From positions 96,827-160,826 of the forward strand of contig JBHHZE010000002.1 of assembly GCA_046757925.1 (NCBI GenBank): a stretch of 64,000 bases of DNA, written 5' to 3'. The notes beneath the pieces are model-generated. The model was not told where the DNA came from, did no database searches, and worked only from the letters and a program-made list of their open reading frames with translations. This document shows positions 42,604 to 51,521 of this stretch, one piece after another. Origin of the DNA: JAZDCZ01 sp046757925 (lineage in GTDB: Bacteria > Gemmatimonadota > Gemmatimonadetes > Gemmatimonadales > GWC2-71-9). How positions within the stretch are numbered: position 1 is the first letter of the stretch; every line of letters begins with the position of its first letter. The position numbers and the translations under genes are program-made.

Positions 42604-44652
42604 ATGACAATCCTGGGACAACTGGCGCTGTGGCTCGCGTTGCTCATTGCGGTGTGGGGCGCTGTAGTGGGTGTCATCGGTGGCAAGCGCGGTAGGCCTG
42701 AACTCATTCAGAGTGCGCGCCGCTCGTCCTATGTGTTGTTCGGTATCCTGGCAGTAGCTGCCGTTGCGCTCCTGACGGCCCTGCTACGGCACGACTTCAA
42801 CGTGCACTATGTCTGGAGCTACACCAGCCGCAACCTCCCCACGCCTTACGTGATATCGGCCTTCTACGGTGGCCAAGCGGGGAGTCTCCTCTTTTGGGCG
42901 TTGGTGTTGAGCATGTTTGCGGCTATTGCCCAGTGGCTCACGCCAAAGCGGTACGACTACCTGATGCCCTACGTGGCGGCAGTCACGGCGACGATCATCA
43001 TGTTCTTCGTGATCGTGATGTTGTTTTCGGCGAACCCGTTCGAGCGGCTGGCGTTTACCCCGGCAGACGGCAACGGGCTGAATCCGCAACTTCAGAACCC
43101 GGGAATGGTGATCCACCCTCCCATGCTATACCTGGGCTACATAAGTATCGCCATACCGTTTGCTTTTGCCGTTGCCGCGCTGATTGCCAAACGCCTGGAC
43201 ACTGGATGGCTGCACGCGATCCGCAAATGGACGATCGTGTCCTGGCTGTTTCTATCCGTGGGAATCACGCTGGGCATGTGGTGGGCCTACGTGGAGTTGG
43301 GTTGGGGAGGCTACTGGGCTTGGGATCCCGTTGAGAATGCGAGCTTCTTGCCCTGGCTCACCATGACCGCATTTCTCCACTCCGTAATGATTCAGGAAAA
43401 GCGCGGGATGCTCAAGAAATGGAACATGATACTCATTGGACTGAGTTTCATGCTCTCGATTTTCGGCACGTTCATTACGCGCAGCGGGATCATATCGAGC
43501 GTCCATTCGTTTACGCAGTCCTCGGTGGGCTACTACTTTTTGGCTTTCCTGATCGTTACGGGGGTTGGGTTGACGTGGCTGTTCTGGGCCCGTCTCCCTC
43601 TCCTCCAAGCCGAGTCCCAGCTCGAGAGCATGGTGTCGCGGGAGGCCAGTTTCCTGTTCAACAATCTTCTGCTGGTAGGCATGGCATTCTCGATACTGTG
43701 GGGCACGCTGTTTCCGATGATTTCGGAACTGGTGCGTGGCACGCAGATCACGGTCGGTCCCCCGTTTTTCAATCAGGTGAACATCCCAATAGGCCTGGGA
43801 CTGCTGGCATTGACGGGGATCGGGCCGCTCATCGCCTGGCGTCGTGCGAGCCCGCGCAACCTCAAGCGGCAGTTTGCGGTGCCCGTTACGGCCGGCGTGA
43901 TAATGGGTGCGGTGCTGATATCGCTACGATATAGTGATTTCTATGCCGGAATGGCGGCAAGCATCGCGGCCTTCGTTGTCGCCACGGTTGTGCAGGAATT
44001 TGTACGCGGGGTCGGAGCCCGTCACAGGCTCCACGGCGAGAGTCACTTGGTCGCGTTCGCCAGGTTGGTGGGCCGCAACCGGCGGCGCTACGGGGGCTAC
44101 ATCGTACATGTGGGTATCGTCATCTACTTCGTGGCGTTCTCGGGTATGGCCTTCAAGACCGAGACGCAAGCGTCGCTCAAGCCGGGAGAGTCCGTCACCC
44201 TACGGTCGCCGTTCGGCTACGACTACAAGTTCACGCATGAGGCGGTGTCCCAGTACGAGCACTTGAATCGGTTTGTCTCTGCTGCCAGCGTGAGAGTTGA
44301 ACGTGACGGCAAACCGGCCGGCGTAATGAGGACTGAGAAGCGACAGTATCTGGATTCGTTTGGACGCCCAACATTTGAGCCGTCCACCGAGGCGGCCATA
44401 AGGAGCGGATTGCGGGAAGACGTTTACATAGTGTTTGCGGGCTCCGTAGAGGGAACAGAGGAGGCCGTGTATAGGTTTACGTTGAACCCGCTGGTCTGGT
44501 GGGTTTGGTTCGGTGGAGTGGTGTTGGTGATCGGTGGAGTAGTCGTCATGTGGCCGGGCGGCGGAGGCCCGACTAAGGCGTCGCTTAGAAGAGCCCTGGT
44601 TGGTTATCAAGTACAGCTCGTTGACGGGGAGGTAAAAGCCAGTGTCGGTTGA
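42604..44652 (+). CDS. ccmF: Cytochrome c heme lyase CcmF
   Basis: A 682-residue membrane protein with 14-15 hydrophobic helices. The tryptophan-rich WWD domain is seen as WGGYWAWDPVENASF (residues 234-248), with heme-ligand His in neighbouring loops (HPPMLYLGY, HSVMIQE, SVHSFTQSSVGYY). CcmF with CcmH attaches heme to apocytochrome c. It overlaps the ccmH start by 11 bp. No ccmA, ccmB, ccmC or ccmD genes are in the window. Confidence 0.95.
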   Translation: MTILGQLALWLALLIAVWGAVVGVIGGKRGRPELIQSARRSSYVLFGILAVAAVALLTALLRHDFNVHYVWSYTSRNLPTPYVISAFYGGQAGSLLFWALVLSMFAAIAQWLTPKRYDYLMPYVAAVTATIIMFFVIVMLFSANPFERLAFTPADGNGLNPQLQNPGMVIHPPMLYLGYISIAIPFAFAVAALIAKRLDTGWLHAIRKWTIVSWLFLSVGITLGMWWAYVELGWGGYWAWDPVENASFLPWLTMTAFLHSVMIQEKRGMLKKWNMILIGLSFMLSIFGTFITRSGIISSVHSFTQSSVGYYFLAFLIVTGVGLTWLFWARLPLLQAESQLESMVSREASFLFNNLLLVGMAFSILWGTLFPMISELVRGTQITVGPPFFNQVNIPIGLGLLALTGIGPLIAWRRASPRNLKRQFAVPVTAGVIMGAVLISLRYSDFYAGMAASIAAFVVATVVQEFVRGVGARHRLHGESHLVAFARLVGRNRRRYGGYIVHVGIVIYFVAFSGMAFKTETQASLKPGESVTLRSPFGYDYKFTHEAVSQYEHLNRFVSAASVRVERDGKPAGVMRTEKRQYLDSFGRPTFEPSTEAAIRSGLREDVYIVFAGSVEGTEEAVYRFTLNPLVWWVWFGGVVLVIGGVVVMWPGGGGPTKASLRRALVGYQVQLVDGEVKASVG

Positions 44653-45226
44653 CCGCAACTTCTCGCGCCGTGACACCCTCAAGCTCTCGGTTGCCGCGTT
44701 CATTCCGGCAGTGGGATTGCGGCGGCAGGAGCAGGACTCGCTGGTCGCTCGTCTGGAGCGTCCGGGCATGGCGGGACAGATGCGGAGCAGGGTCACCGAT
44801 TACGAGAATGATGCGTTTGTGGTGGGAGTCGAGCGCAAGCTCCGCTGCACGTGCGGGTGCAATCTGGACGTCTACACCTGTCGGACTACCGACTTTACCT
44901 GCCAGGTATCGCCGGCAATGCACCGAGAAGTGGTGGCGATGGTCCAGCAAGATAAGTCGGCTCAGGAGATCTTGGACGCGTTCGTCGCAAAACACGGTGA
45001 AATGGTGCTCATGGCACCGCGCAAAGAGGGCTTCAATATCGTTGGATACGTGCTGCCGGGTATGGTGATCACGGCCGTGGGAGGCGCAATGTTGTGGATT
45101 CTTTCCCGCAAGATCGGCGTTCGAGCCGCGGCTGCGGTGCGGTCCACTGTGCCAGATCACGTAGATTCGATTTCTGAGGAGGATGCGGTGCGGCTTCAAG
45201 CGGAGTTGGCCGACCTGGAATTGTAG
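44642..45226 (+). CDS. ccmH: CcmH-type cytochrome c biogenesis protein
   Basis: 194 residues from GTG 44642. The N-terminus NFSRRDTLKLSVAAFIPAVG looks like a Tat-type signal, unusual for CcmH. The CcmH domain carries C69, C71 and C73 in LRCTCGCNLDVYTC plus C80 and C87, more cysteines than the canonical LRCxxC. The last 60 residues hold one membrane helix (IVGYVLPGMVITAVGGAMLWIL). CcmH reduces the disulfide of apocytochrome c. Overlaps ccmF. Confidence 0.85.
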   Translation: MSVDRNFSRRDTLKLSVAAFIPAVGLRRQEQDSLVARLERPGMAGQMRSRVTDYENDAFVVGVERKLRCTCGCNLDVYTCRTTDFTCQVSPAMHREVVAMVQQDKSAQEILDAFVAKHGEMVLMAPRKEGFNIVGYVLPGMVITAVGGAMLWILSRKIGVRAAAAVRSTVPDHVDSISEEDAVRLQAELADLEL

Positions 45227-45227
45227 C

Positions 45228-45752
45228 ATGACCGAACTCCTGGCCGGCGTTTTCGTGGCCGTCGCAGCGCTGGCGTTGGTTCTCGAGCCTTTGGTTCGAG
45301 GCCGAGCTGGTTCCGTGCCTCCCCTAACCGCGATCGATCCATCGCTCGGCACGCTGGACTTGGTGGAACCGGGTGAGTCGGATTCTCCCAAGATCCAAGC
45401 TCTCCACGCTCTACGAGAGATCGAATTCGACAAGGCCACGGGCAAGCTGTCGGACCACGACTATGCGGTCCTGAAGGCCAGATACTCGAAACAGGCCGTC
45501 CAAGCGCTGGAAGCCGAGGGACGAGCCGAGCGGGGAGACCCCGCCGAAGAAGCCGTCGGGAGAGCGCGCGGTGCGGCCGGAGCCGTATGTCCTTCGTGTG
45601 GTCCGCGGCCGGAGCCGATCGCCGCGTTCTGTTCGAGTTGCGGACGGCCGCTGCACAGGCCGGATGCTTTGCCGCGTTGTCGGTCGTGCGGCTCGGATCT
45701 GCCCGAGGGGGCCAGGTTCTGCTCCGCGTGCGGAGTTAGTGCCGCGGCGTAG
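45228..45752 (+). CDS. CcmI-like membrane protein with double zinc ribbon
   Basis: About 174 residues from ATG 45228, which lies one base after the ccmH stop. One N-terminal membrane helix (ELLAGVFVAVAALALVLEPLV). The middle (LHALREIEFDKATGKLSDHDYAVLKARYSKQ) resembles the short CcmI segment that follows its helix. The C-terminus has two zinc ribbons (CPSCG and CSSCG, CRSCGS and CSACG). It is likely the CcmI equivalent that passes apocytochrome to CcmFH. Confidence 0.7.
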   Translation: MTELLAGVFVAVAALALVLEPLVRGRAGSVPPLTAIDPSLGTLDLVEPGESDSPKIQALHALREIEFDKATGKLSDHDYAVLKARYSKQAVQALEAEGRAERGDPAEEAVGRARGAAGAVCPSCGPRPEPIAAFCSSCGRPLHRPDALPRCRSCGSDLPEGARFCSACGVSAAA

Positions 45753-45880
45753 TACCGCCCCGTAGGTCGTGCGGCGCCGCGTGATCTAGAGCACCTCCCG
45801 GTTACGAGTCTCGTCACCGCATTCCAATCCAAAAGTCACTAACGTAGAGTCGAGCGCGCTGGTTACGGGTGTGGAGCGAC

Positions 45881-45896
45881 TGTGACTTGTATCACG
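45881..45896. promoter_or_regulatory. CRP/FNR-like palindrome
   Basis: TGTGA-CTTGTA-TCACG, one base off the TGTGA-N6-TCACA consensus. It lies 65 bp before the lipoprotein ATG. Whether a CRP-family protein binds it is not known. Confidence 0.35.
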
Positions 45897-45960
45897 CCAC
45901 AAGCGAGCAGATCTAAGTAATCCGTGACCACGCCGACATGGACTGTAACGGGAGGAACGT

Positions 45961-46935
45961 ATGATCAGGAAACAATGGACCGCGGCTCTCGCAATCGGAG
46001 CGATCGTGTTGACTGCGTGCAGTGACGCTCTGGCCCCGGGCCAGGCCTCGGAGCAGGATCAACAGGACATCACAGCCGTGTTGAACGAGTCGGGTTTCTT
46101 TGCCGACGACTTCGGGGCCGATGGCGCAACTGACAGCGAAATCTCGGCCAGCGTCGTGAGTCCCGGCTTGGCCAGCATGGTAGCTGCGCAGGTAGTGAGC
46201 GATGCGCCCCGGCTTTGGGGACGTCGCAGGGGCCGCCCCGTCAGCCGATCGGTGAGGATCGAGGTCGATCGCGAGGCAGGCACCGCCGTAGTTACCAAGG
46301 AACTGAGCTTCGATGGCAAGTTCCTGCTCGATATCACGCCGGACAGTGTCCGCAATCCGACGGAGAAGCCGCTACAGGAGACCGTCAGCATCTCGGCGTG
46401 GTTCCGTCGGCTGCCCCGTGACTCTGCCGACGCAAACGGGCACCACTGGAAATTGGTGTCGGTCTCGCCGGCCAAGTGGGTAATGACCGATCCCGAGAAG
46501 CGCACGGTGAACATCACCAAGATCGAGATATCGGTGGGCGATCGGCGTATTGCCCTGATCGAGGACGCCAGTCAGTTACTGGATGTGGACCTGAGCGTTC
46601 CCAGGATGCGTCTCGACGATGTCGTGACGGTACGCGCGTGGGTTAGGAATACACTGGACAACGGCAACGATCCTGCGACCTACGTGTTCCTGCACGTGTT
46701 CCACGCTCGGGCCGATGTCCGGAGATGGATTCGAGTCCCCATGAAGTTGGTAGACGGCACGGATGGACTGCACTACGAACTCAGTTGGTCGGCCAAACGG
46801 ATCGGCCGTGCGCGCCTGGCGGTCGACGCGATCGATGCTCAGACGTTCATGACCCAGTCTGAGGACGATTACCGCGCCAACATCATAGGAATACCGTACC
46901 GCATAGCAACGCTCTCGGGAGACGAGGGTCGGTAG
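45961..46935 (+). CDS. Hypothetical lipoprotein
   Basis: 324 residues. Strong ribosome site GGGAGGAACGT. The lipobox is LTAC at residues 17-20, so it should be lipid-anchored. The mature protein is rich in beta strands with no recognised family; a charged region (GRRRGRPVSRSVRIEVDR) follows the anchor. The gene is closed by a terminator and converges on the ABC permease gene. Function unknown. Confidence 0.72.
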   Translation: MIRKQWTAALAIGAIVLTACSDALAPGQASEQDQQDITAVLNESGFFADDFGADGATDSEISASVVSPGLASMVAAQVVSDAPRLWGRRRGRPVSRSVRIEVDREAGTAVVTKELSFDGKFLLDITPDSVRNPTEKPLQETVSISAWFRRLPRDSADANGHHWKLVSVSPAKWVMTDPEKRTVNITKIEISVGDRRIALIEDASQLLDVDLSVPRMRLDDVVTVRAWVRNTLDNGNDPATYVFLHVFHARADVRRWIRVPMKLVDGTDGLHYELSWSAKRIGRARLAVDAIDAQTFMTQSEDDYRANIIGIPYRIATLSGDEGR

Positions 46936-46967
46936 ACTCTCCTGGAGTTGCCCGTTCCGGAAGTCAA

Positions 46968-47008
46968 GGGTCAGGTCCCTGGTGGCCTGGCCCTTTCGGG
47001 CGGTTTTT
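46968..47008 (+). terminator. Intrinsic terminator after the lipoprotein gene
   Basis: GGGTCAGG pairs with CCTGGCCC (46986-46993), overlapping a second hairpin GCCC-TTTC-GGGC (46990-47001) that precedes GGTTTTT. The second gives the usual GC stem plus T-tract. Confidence 0.65.
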
Positions 47009-47018
47009 CGGCCTTCCG

Positions 47019-48701
47019 CTAGAACTCGAATCCCTCCATCCTCGCAAGTCCGATTCTCAAGGGCAGAATCGTCGCCGCTAGGCAGATAACTACCACTCCG
47101 GCAAACGCCCCGATCATCCAGATGTCAACCGGTATCGGCTGTTGCCGGAACGCGGCGCGTACGTACCTGGAAACCGGCACTGCCTCCACGACAATGACCA
47201 GCGCGAGCAAGGCGACAGTAGACATCATGAACACGAGTCCACCGTACGATGTAGGTATCTGCGCCGCATTCTCGGTTTCGAACTGGGGATAGAGCGCCCC
47301 GAATCCGAGTGCCATCGCGCTGATCGCCAGAGTCAGCAAGACGATAGTCACTACTCCTACGATCATCATGAACATCGCTGCCTGGAGTAAGACATTCGTG
47401 AGAATGGTGATCGCTAGTGCCAAGACTAGGAGCGGGACGGCACCCACCCAATACTTGGACCAAAGCAACGCCTTGAGGTCGAGCGGGCTCGAGCGTAGCA
47501 GCCACATCTGCCGGCCCTCGAGCGAAATCGACGGGAAAATGAAACGAGCGGCCACCGACGCCAAGACGAACCCCGCAAGTCCCAAATTGAGAAACGAAAT
47601 CACCGTGACCAGAAAGAACGGGACCTGTTCACCGGAGAAGAGCGGTAGCGCTCTGATGTTGAAAACGTAAATGACCACCAGTACGGCAAGGAGTATGAGC
47701 TGGCTCCACTGTGTGGTATCCCGGAAAAACAGTTTGAGATCCTTGATGACGAATTCACGTTTCGCCACTGCCAGAAACTTGAAGACGGGATCGAAAACAA
47801 TTTTCCAGATCCAGCCCTTCACAAAGCGCTCGGCGCCTTCCTGCGCGCGGGTATAGCCACGCGGATAGAGTCGATTGTGCAGCAGAGCACCCAGAACCAC
47901 CGATGCTGCCGCGGTGCTCCAAAGCAGCAGGATCGGCAGGCCATCGAACGGCCCAACCAAGTACCCCATGACGGCACCGGAGACCCACTCGCTCGGCAGA
48001 TACGGCGAAGTGGGCGTACGAAGCAGCGTGACGAAATCCAGCAGGTTCGTGAATCCCTCCGGACGTGCGAGTTGCTCGGGCCGGACAATGCGAAAAAGAA
48101 GCACGAGCAAGCCTGCCGCACCGATTGCTACCACCGAGAGAAGGTCACGTGTCCTCCTGGCCGGAAAGGTATTCACTAGAACGAGGGTGACGGCACTGCC
48201 GAGCACGGCCGGAACTACCAACAGAGGTAAGAACAACAGGATGGTGTACAACGAGAACATCCATCCTCCGTCGTAGATGACTCCGTACGCGGTGAAGATG
48301 GGTACGGCCATGAGACCGACCATCCAGGAACTGTGCAGCAGGGTTTCGCCTAACTTCGTGAGATATAGGTAGAGCCAGTCTGTCGGGGCGGAGACCAAGA
48401 GATCCAGATCTTTGGCGAGAAAGAATGCCGACAGGGAGGTTATCACGTTGGACAACAATAGAATCGAGAGGAATGCCAGGAGGACTATCCCGAGGAGTTT
48501 ACCGGCCAGGAGAGGGCCGATCTCCTCCACTCCTCTGAAGTAGCGGAGCATGCGATAGACTACTCCAAAGACAGCGAGCCAGAAGACTATCCCAACCCCA
48601 CCCATTATGAGCAACCGCGCCCCACTGGTGCTCCGCTCCTGCCGGATGCGGGCGAGCGCGCTTCGCACCTTGGGGAATAGCATGACCGTGAGAGCCCGCA
48701 T
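47019..48701 (-). CDS. ABC exporter permease
   Basis: A 560-residue membrane protein with about twelve hydrophobic segments, larger than a simple ABC-2 subunit. Helices 1-6 and 7-12 are separated by a soluble loop with RFVKGWIWKIVFDPVFKFLA. No known domain name can be read by eye with certainty. The ATG overlaps the ATPase stop by one base, so the two form one ABC exporter. The substrate is not indicated. Confidence 0.8.
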   Translation of the reverse strand: MRALTVMLFPKVRSALARIRQERSTSGARLLIMGGVGIVFWLAVFGVVYRMLRYFRGVEEIGPLLAGKLLGIVLLAFLSILLLSNVITSLSAFFLAKDLDLLVSAPTDWLYLYLTKLGETLLHSSWMVGLMAVPIFTAYGVIYDGGWMFSLYTILLFLPLLVVPAVLGSAVTLVLVNTFPARRTRDLLSVVAIGAAGLLVLLFRIVRPEQLARPEGFTNLLDFVTLLRTPTSPYLPSEWVSGAVMGYLVGPFDGLPILLLWSTAAASVVLGALLHNRLYPRGYTRAQEGAERFVKGWIWKIVFDPVFKFLAVAKREFVIKDLKLFFRDTTQWSQLILLAVLVVIYVFNIRALPLFSGEQVPFFLVTVISFLNLGLAGFVLASVAARFIFPSISLEGRQMWLLRSSPLDLKALLWSKYWVGAVPLLVLALAITILTNVLLQAAMFMMIVGVVTIVLLTLAISAMALGFGALYPQFETENAAQIPTSYGGLVFMMSTVALLALVIVVEAVPVSRYVRAAFRQQPIPVDIWMIGAFAGVVVICLAATILPLRIGLARMEGFEF

Positions 48702-49459
48702 CAGTCTTCCAGTATCTCGGTCAACTCGCGCACGGAGGCTCCCCCGGTCAGCTTGAGGAACAGGTCCTCGAGCGATGCGTCACCAGCCTCGGTCTGTTGC
48801 CGTAGATCTGTCATGGAGCCCGATGCCACGATCTTCCCTTCCTGGATGATCGCTATCTGATCGCACATCGCTTCGGCGACCTCGAGTGTGTGCGTGCTCA
48901 TGAGCACCGTGCCCCCCCGGGCCGCGAACCCTCGGAAGATGTCTTTCAGCAGGTGCGCGCCCTTCGGGTCGAGCCCGACCATCGGCTCGTCCACCACGAT
49001 GTATTCAGGCCTGTGGATCAAGGCGCTGGAAATAATGAGCTTCTGTCGCATACCATGGCTGTACGACTCGATCAGTTCGTCTTTCCAGGCAGACAGTTCA
49101 AAGAGATCCAACAAGCGGTCGATACGCAGTTCCACTCCGTCTCCATCCTGCCCGTACAGTCCTGCAACAAAACGGAGGAACTCGCTGCCGGTGAGTTTTT
49201 CGTAGATGAAGGGCCGGTCCGGAATGAATCCAAGGCGTGCCTTGGCCTTCATCGGATCCGATACGACATCGTCGCCTCCGATAGCGACAGTCCCCGCGGT
49301 GGGGCGCAGGATGCCCGCGATCATGCGGAGCGTCGTGGTTTTCCCCGCGCCATTGGGTCCCAAAAAGCCAAACAGCCCGCCCTCCGGTATGTCGAGGTCG
49401 ATGTGGTCCACGGCCACGAACTTGCCGTAGTTCTTGGTGAGTCCCCTTAGCTGGATCAC
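48701..49459 (-). CDS. ABC transporter ATP-binding protein
   Basis: A 252-residue ABC ATPase. Walker A GPNGAGKTTT near residue 36, signature YSHGMRQKL, Walker B YIVVDEPMVGLDP, switch STHTLEVAE. GTG start overlaps the transglutaminase-like gene (GTGA). It pairs with the permease downstream. ABC exporters of this kind often move peptides, lipids or drugs. Confidence 0.92.
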   Translation of the reverse strand: MIQLRGLTKNYGKFVAVDHIDLDIPEGGLFGFLGPNGAGKTTTLRMIAGILRPTAGTVAIGGDDVVSDPMKAKARLGFIPDRPFIYEKLTGSEFLRFVAGLYGQDGDGVELRIDRLLDLFELSAWKDELIESYSHGMRQKLIISSALIHRPEYIVVDEPMVGLDPKGAHLLKDIFRGFAARGGTVLMSTHTLEVAEAMCDQIAIIQEGKIVASGSMTDLRQQTEAGDASLEDLFLKLTGGASVRELTEILED

Positions 49460-51021
49460 TTGGCTTGGTCTGCCTTGATTACGTGAAGCTGCAATTGTCC
49501 GACTAATCCGATCAGTTCCATCTGCCGGGCAAGCCCGCCTGTGGAGAATCGAATGTGGGCCGCATCCGCCGGATACTGCCCAAACGTCGGGTCAACCCGT
49601 ACCCAGCCGTTCAAGTAGATTTCGGCCCAAGCATGATAATAGAACTTGCCACCGGCATAGACTAAGCCGGCAGCGATTCTCGCCGGTAGCCCCAGGGCCC
49701 GCGCGAGGGCAACCAGTAACACGGCATGCCCGTTACCGTCACCCGACCGAGTGTCGAGAGTGACCAGCGCACTGGGGACGGTATGAGCCACATCCGGCTT
49801 GATCTGCTCGCTGACCCATCGGTTCAACGCCCTGGCCACGAGGGCTGGATTGCGCCGCCGCCGCCGGGACAGCCGTGCGACAATCAGCCGGGCCCGTGCC
49901 GCGATCCTGGCATCATCACTCTGTATCAACGGCTCCGGTTGCAAGTATGGTCTCAATGAAGGCTGTTGGGCCGGCAGGCCGTACCTGGGTCTCATCGTGG
50001 AATCTGCGAGAGGGTGCACCGTCAGTGTGTCTCCGTGGAGGTGCTGTCCGCCCCCATCTACGTTGAGATCTCCCAGCCCTGGCCCGCTGAGCCTTGCTCT
50101 TAGGAGAGACAGCTCCCCATCGAGCCGAATGCCCGATGCGAGAGGGGTCCGTCGAACCGGTGCATTCGAATCGTCCTCCGCCGGCACCCTGCCGGAAGTT
50201 TCCTCCTCTTGAAACCTTTCGAACGCGATTTCGAATGCCGATCGGTCGAGCGTGGCCCCGGACGGATAGCTCGACCGTACCAACTGTCCGAGTTCATCGA
50301 TCCATGCACTGAACTCTTCGCTACCGTCCGCCCGGGCCTGCGTGATTCTCCAGGCACGTAGCGTATCCCACCGGGCCTCCACCCAACGGGCGGCCACCGA
50401 GTCGTAGGTCGCCGAGTCCGGAACAATCAGGCTCGACTCGGCGACTACCGCCACCGTCACACTGCGCTGGCTGATATTCAGCGGGTCGAAGAGGTCGAGA
50501 GCAAGTGTGTCTCCCACGCCGGGCTTGGCACCGAAGGCGAGGTATACGGGGAGCATCGAGGGCAGGATGACCGGTCCGTTGAGCGGGACAGTTGTAGCAT
50601 GACGTCCAATAGTCGATTCGATTTCCAGGTTGAGGAGTGTATCGCCAAGGACCTCTCCAAACGTAGCGAACTCACCCTCGTAACCACGCACGGCGGACTC
50701 GAAGGTGCGAAGGCTCATCTGGCGCGAGAGTGCGGCGTTGGTTCTCGACTCGATTCGCTTGGGACCGTCGGGAGTGGGCACGTCGAGCATCAAGAGCGAC
50801 TGAACCTGGAGCGTGTCGGGGAGTGTGTCGACCTTAGTTGACAGGAAGCCCACGGTCCTGTTGCCCAACTCCAGACTGAGGTATGCCGCACCAGGAGGAA
50901 TTCTGAGTGCCGCCTCGGCTATTAACCGTGAGGGAGCTTCGCGGTGCTGCCGTCGGACCAGCCATCCGAGAGCACCGAGCCACAGGAAGATGATTGCTCC
51001 GGCAAGTGTCCGGCGGCTCAA
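49456..51021 (-). CDS. Transglutaminase-like protein, catalytic Cys absent
   Basis: A 521-residue protein from a TTG start that overlaps the macro gene (TTGA). One N-terminal helix (LAGAIIFLWLGALGWLV) anchors it. The C-terminal transglutaminase-like domain (residues about 400-500) has YYHAWAEIYLNGWVRVDPTFGQ (catalytic His and Asp), but the nucleophile motif GDCxEHA is SGDGNGHAVLLVALARA here. The Gly codon is GGT (TGT would be Cys). The N-terminal half is beta-rich. It is probably a non-catalytic peptide-binding protein; a sequencing error is the alternative. Confidence 0.8.
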   Translation of the reverse strand: MSRRTLAGAIIFLWLGALGWLVRRQHREAPSRLIAEAALRIPPGAAYLSLELGNRTVGFLSTKVDTLPDTLQVQSLLMLDVPTPDGPKRIESRTNAALSRQMSLRTFESAVRGYEGEFATFGEVLGDTLLNLEIESTIGRHATTVPLNGPVILPSMLPVYLAFGAKPGVGDTLALDLFDPLNISQRSVTVAVVAESSLIVPDSATYDSVAARWVEARWDTLRAWRITQARADGSEEFSAWIDELGQLVRSSYPSGATLDRSAFEIAFERFQEEETSGRVPAEDDSNAPVRRTPLASGIRLDGELSLLRARLSGPGLGDLNVDGGGQHLHGDTLTVHPLADSTMRPRYGLPAQQPSLRPYLQPEPLIQSDDARIAARARLIVARLSRRRRRNPALVARALNRWVSEQIKPDVAHTVPSALVTLDTRSGDGNGHAVLLVALARALGLPARIAAGLVYAGGKFYYHAWAEIYLNGWVRVDPTFGQYPADAAHIRFSTGGLARQMELIGLVGQLQLHVIKADQAK

Positions 51022-51521
51022 ACCACAGTCCTCTCGAGATGTCTCACGAACACGCTCCTGGCTTCCTCGTTGTCCACAACGATGGAGACGTGGCGCGGAA
51101 ACCCGGCCCCTGCCGTGCTCTCCAGCAATGTCCGAACCATGAGTTGAGCGGAGTCTTCCAGCTCGAGATTACCAGGGCCCACCCCGAGCGGCGGGATTGC
51201 CAGCCGTTTCAACTGCCAGTCGCCCGCCCTCTGTAACACGCTGATCAGAGCCCTTCTTACCCCCTGGGCACTGATCGGTTCGTCCGGGCTCATGATCACG
51301 GCATGGACCACAAAGTCGGCCGTAAGCTCGCCGGCTGAAGTCACCACGGCCGCACCAACTGCAAGTTCGCCCCGCAGTCTCAACTGGTTGTAAAAGGAAG
51401 GGCCGCCTACGTCTTCGAGCCGTCTCAAGGTGGGGGTTAGAGGCTCGAGCGCTGTTGTAGTGGGACGGACGACCGCGTCCGCTGCCACGAACGCGAGGTC
51501 GTCCACTACAACGTCGATCAC
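51018..51521 (-). CDS. Macro domain protein
   Basis: A 167-residue macro domain that likely binds ADP-ribose or related nucleotides. Features: VVDDLAFVAADAVVRP (where most macro domains have D and N in the first loop; the Asn is replaced by Pro here), GAAVVTSAGELTADFVVHAV, RALISVLQRAGD, LAIPPLGVGPGN. The GTG start overlaps the TPR gene (GTGA). It sits between a TPR protein and a transglutaminase-like protein in a six-gene operon. Confidence 0.87.
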   Translation of the reverse strand: MIDVVVDDLAFVAADAVVRPTTTALEPLTPTLRRLEDVGGPSFYNQLRLRGELAVGAAVVTSAGELTADFVVHAVIMSPDEPISAQGVRRALISVLQRAGDWQLKRLAIPPLGVGPGNLELEDSAQLMVRTLLESTAGAGFPRHVSIVVDNEEARSVFVRHLERTVV

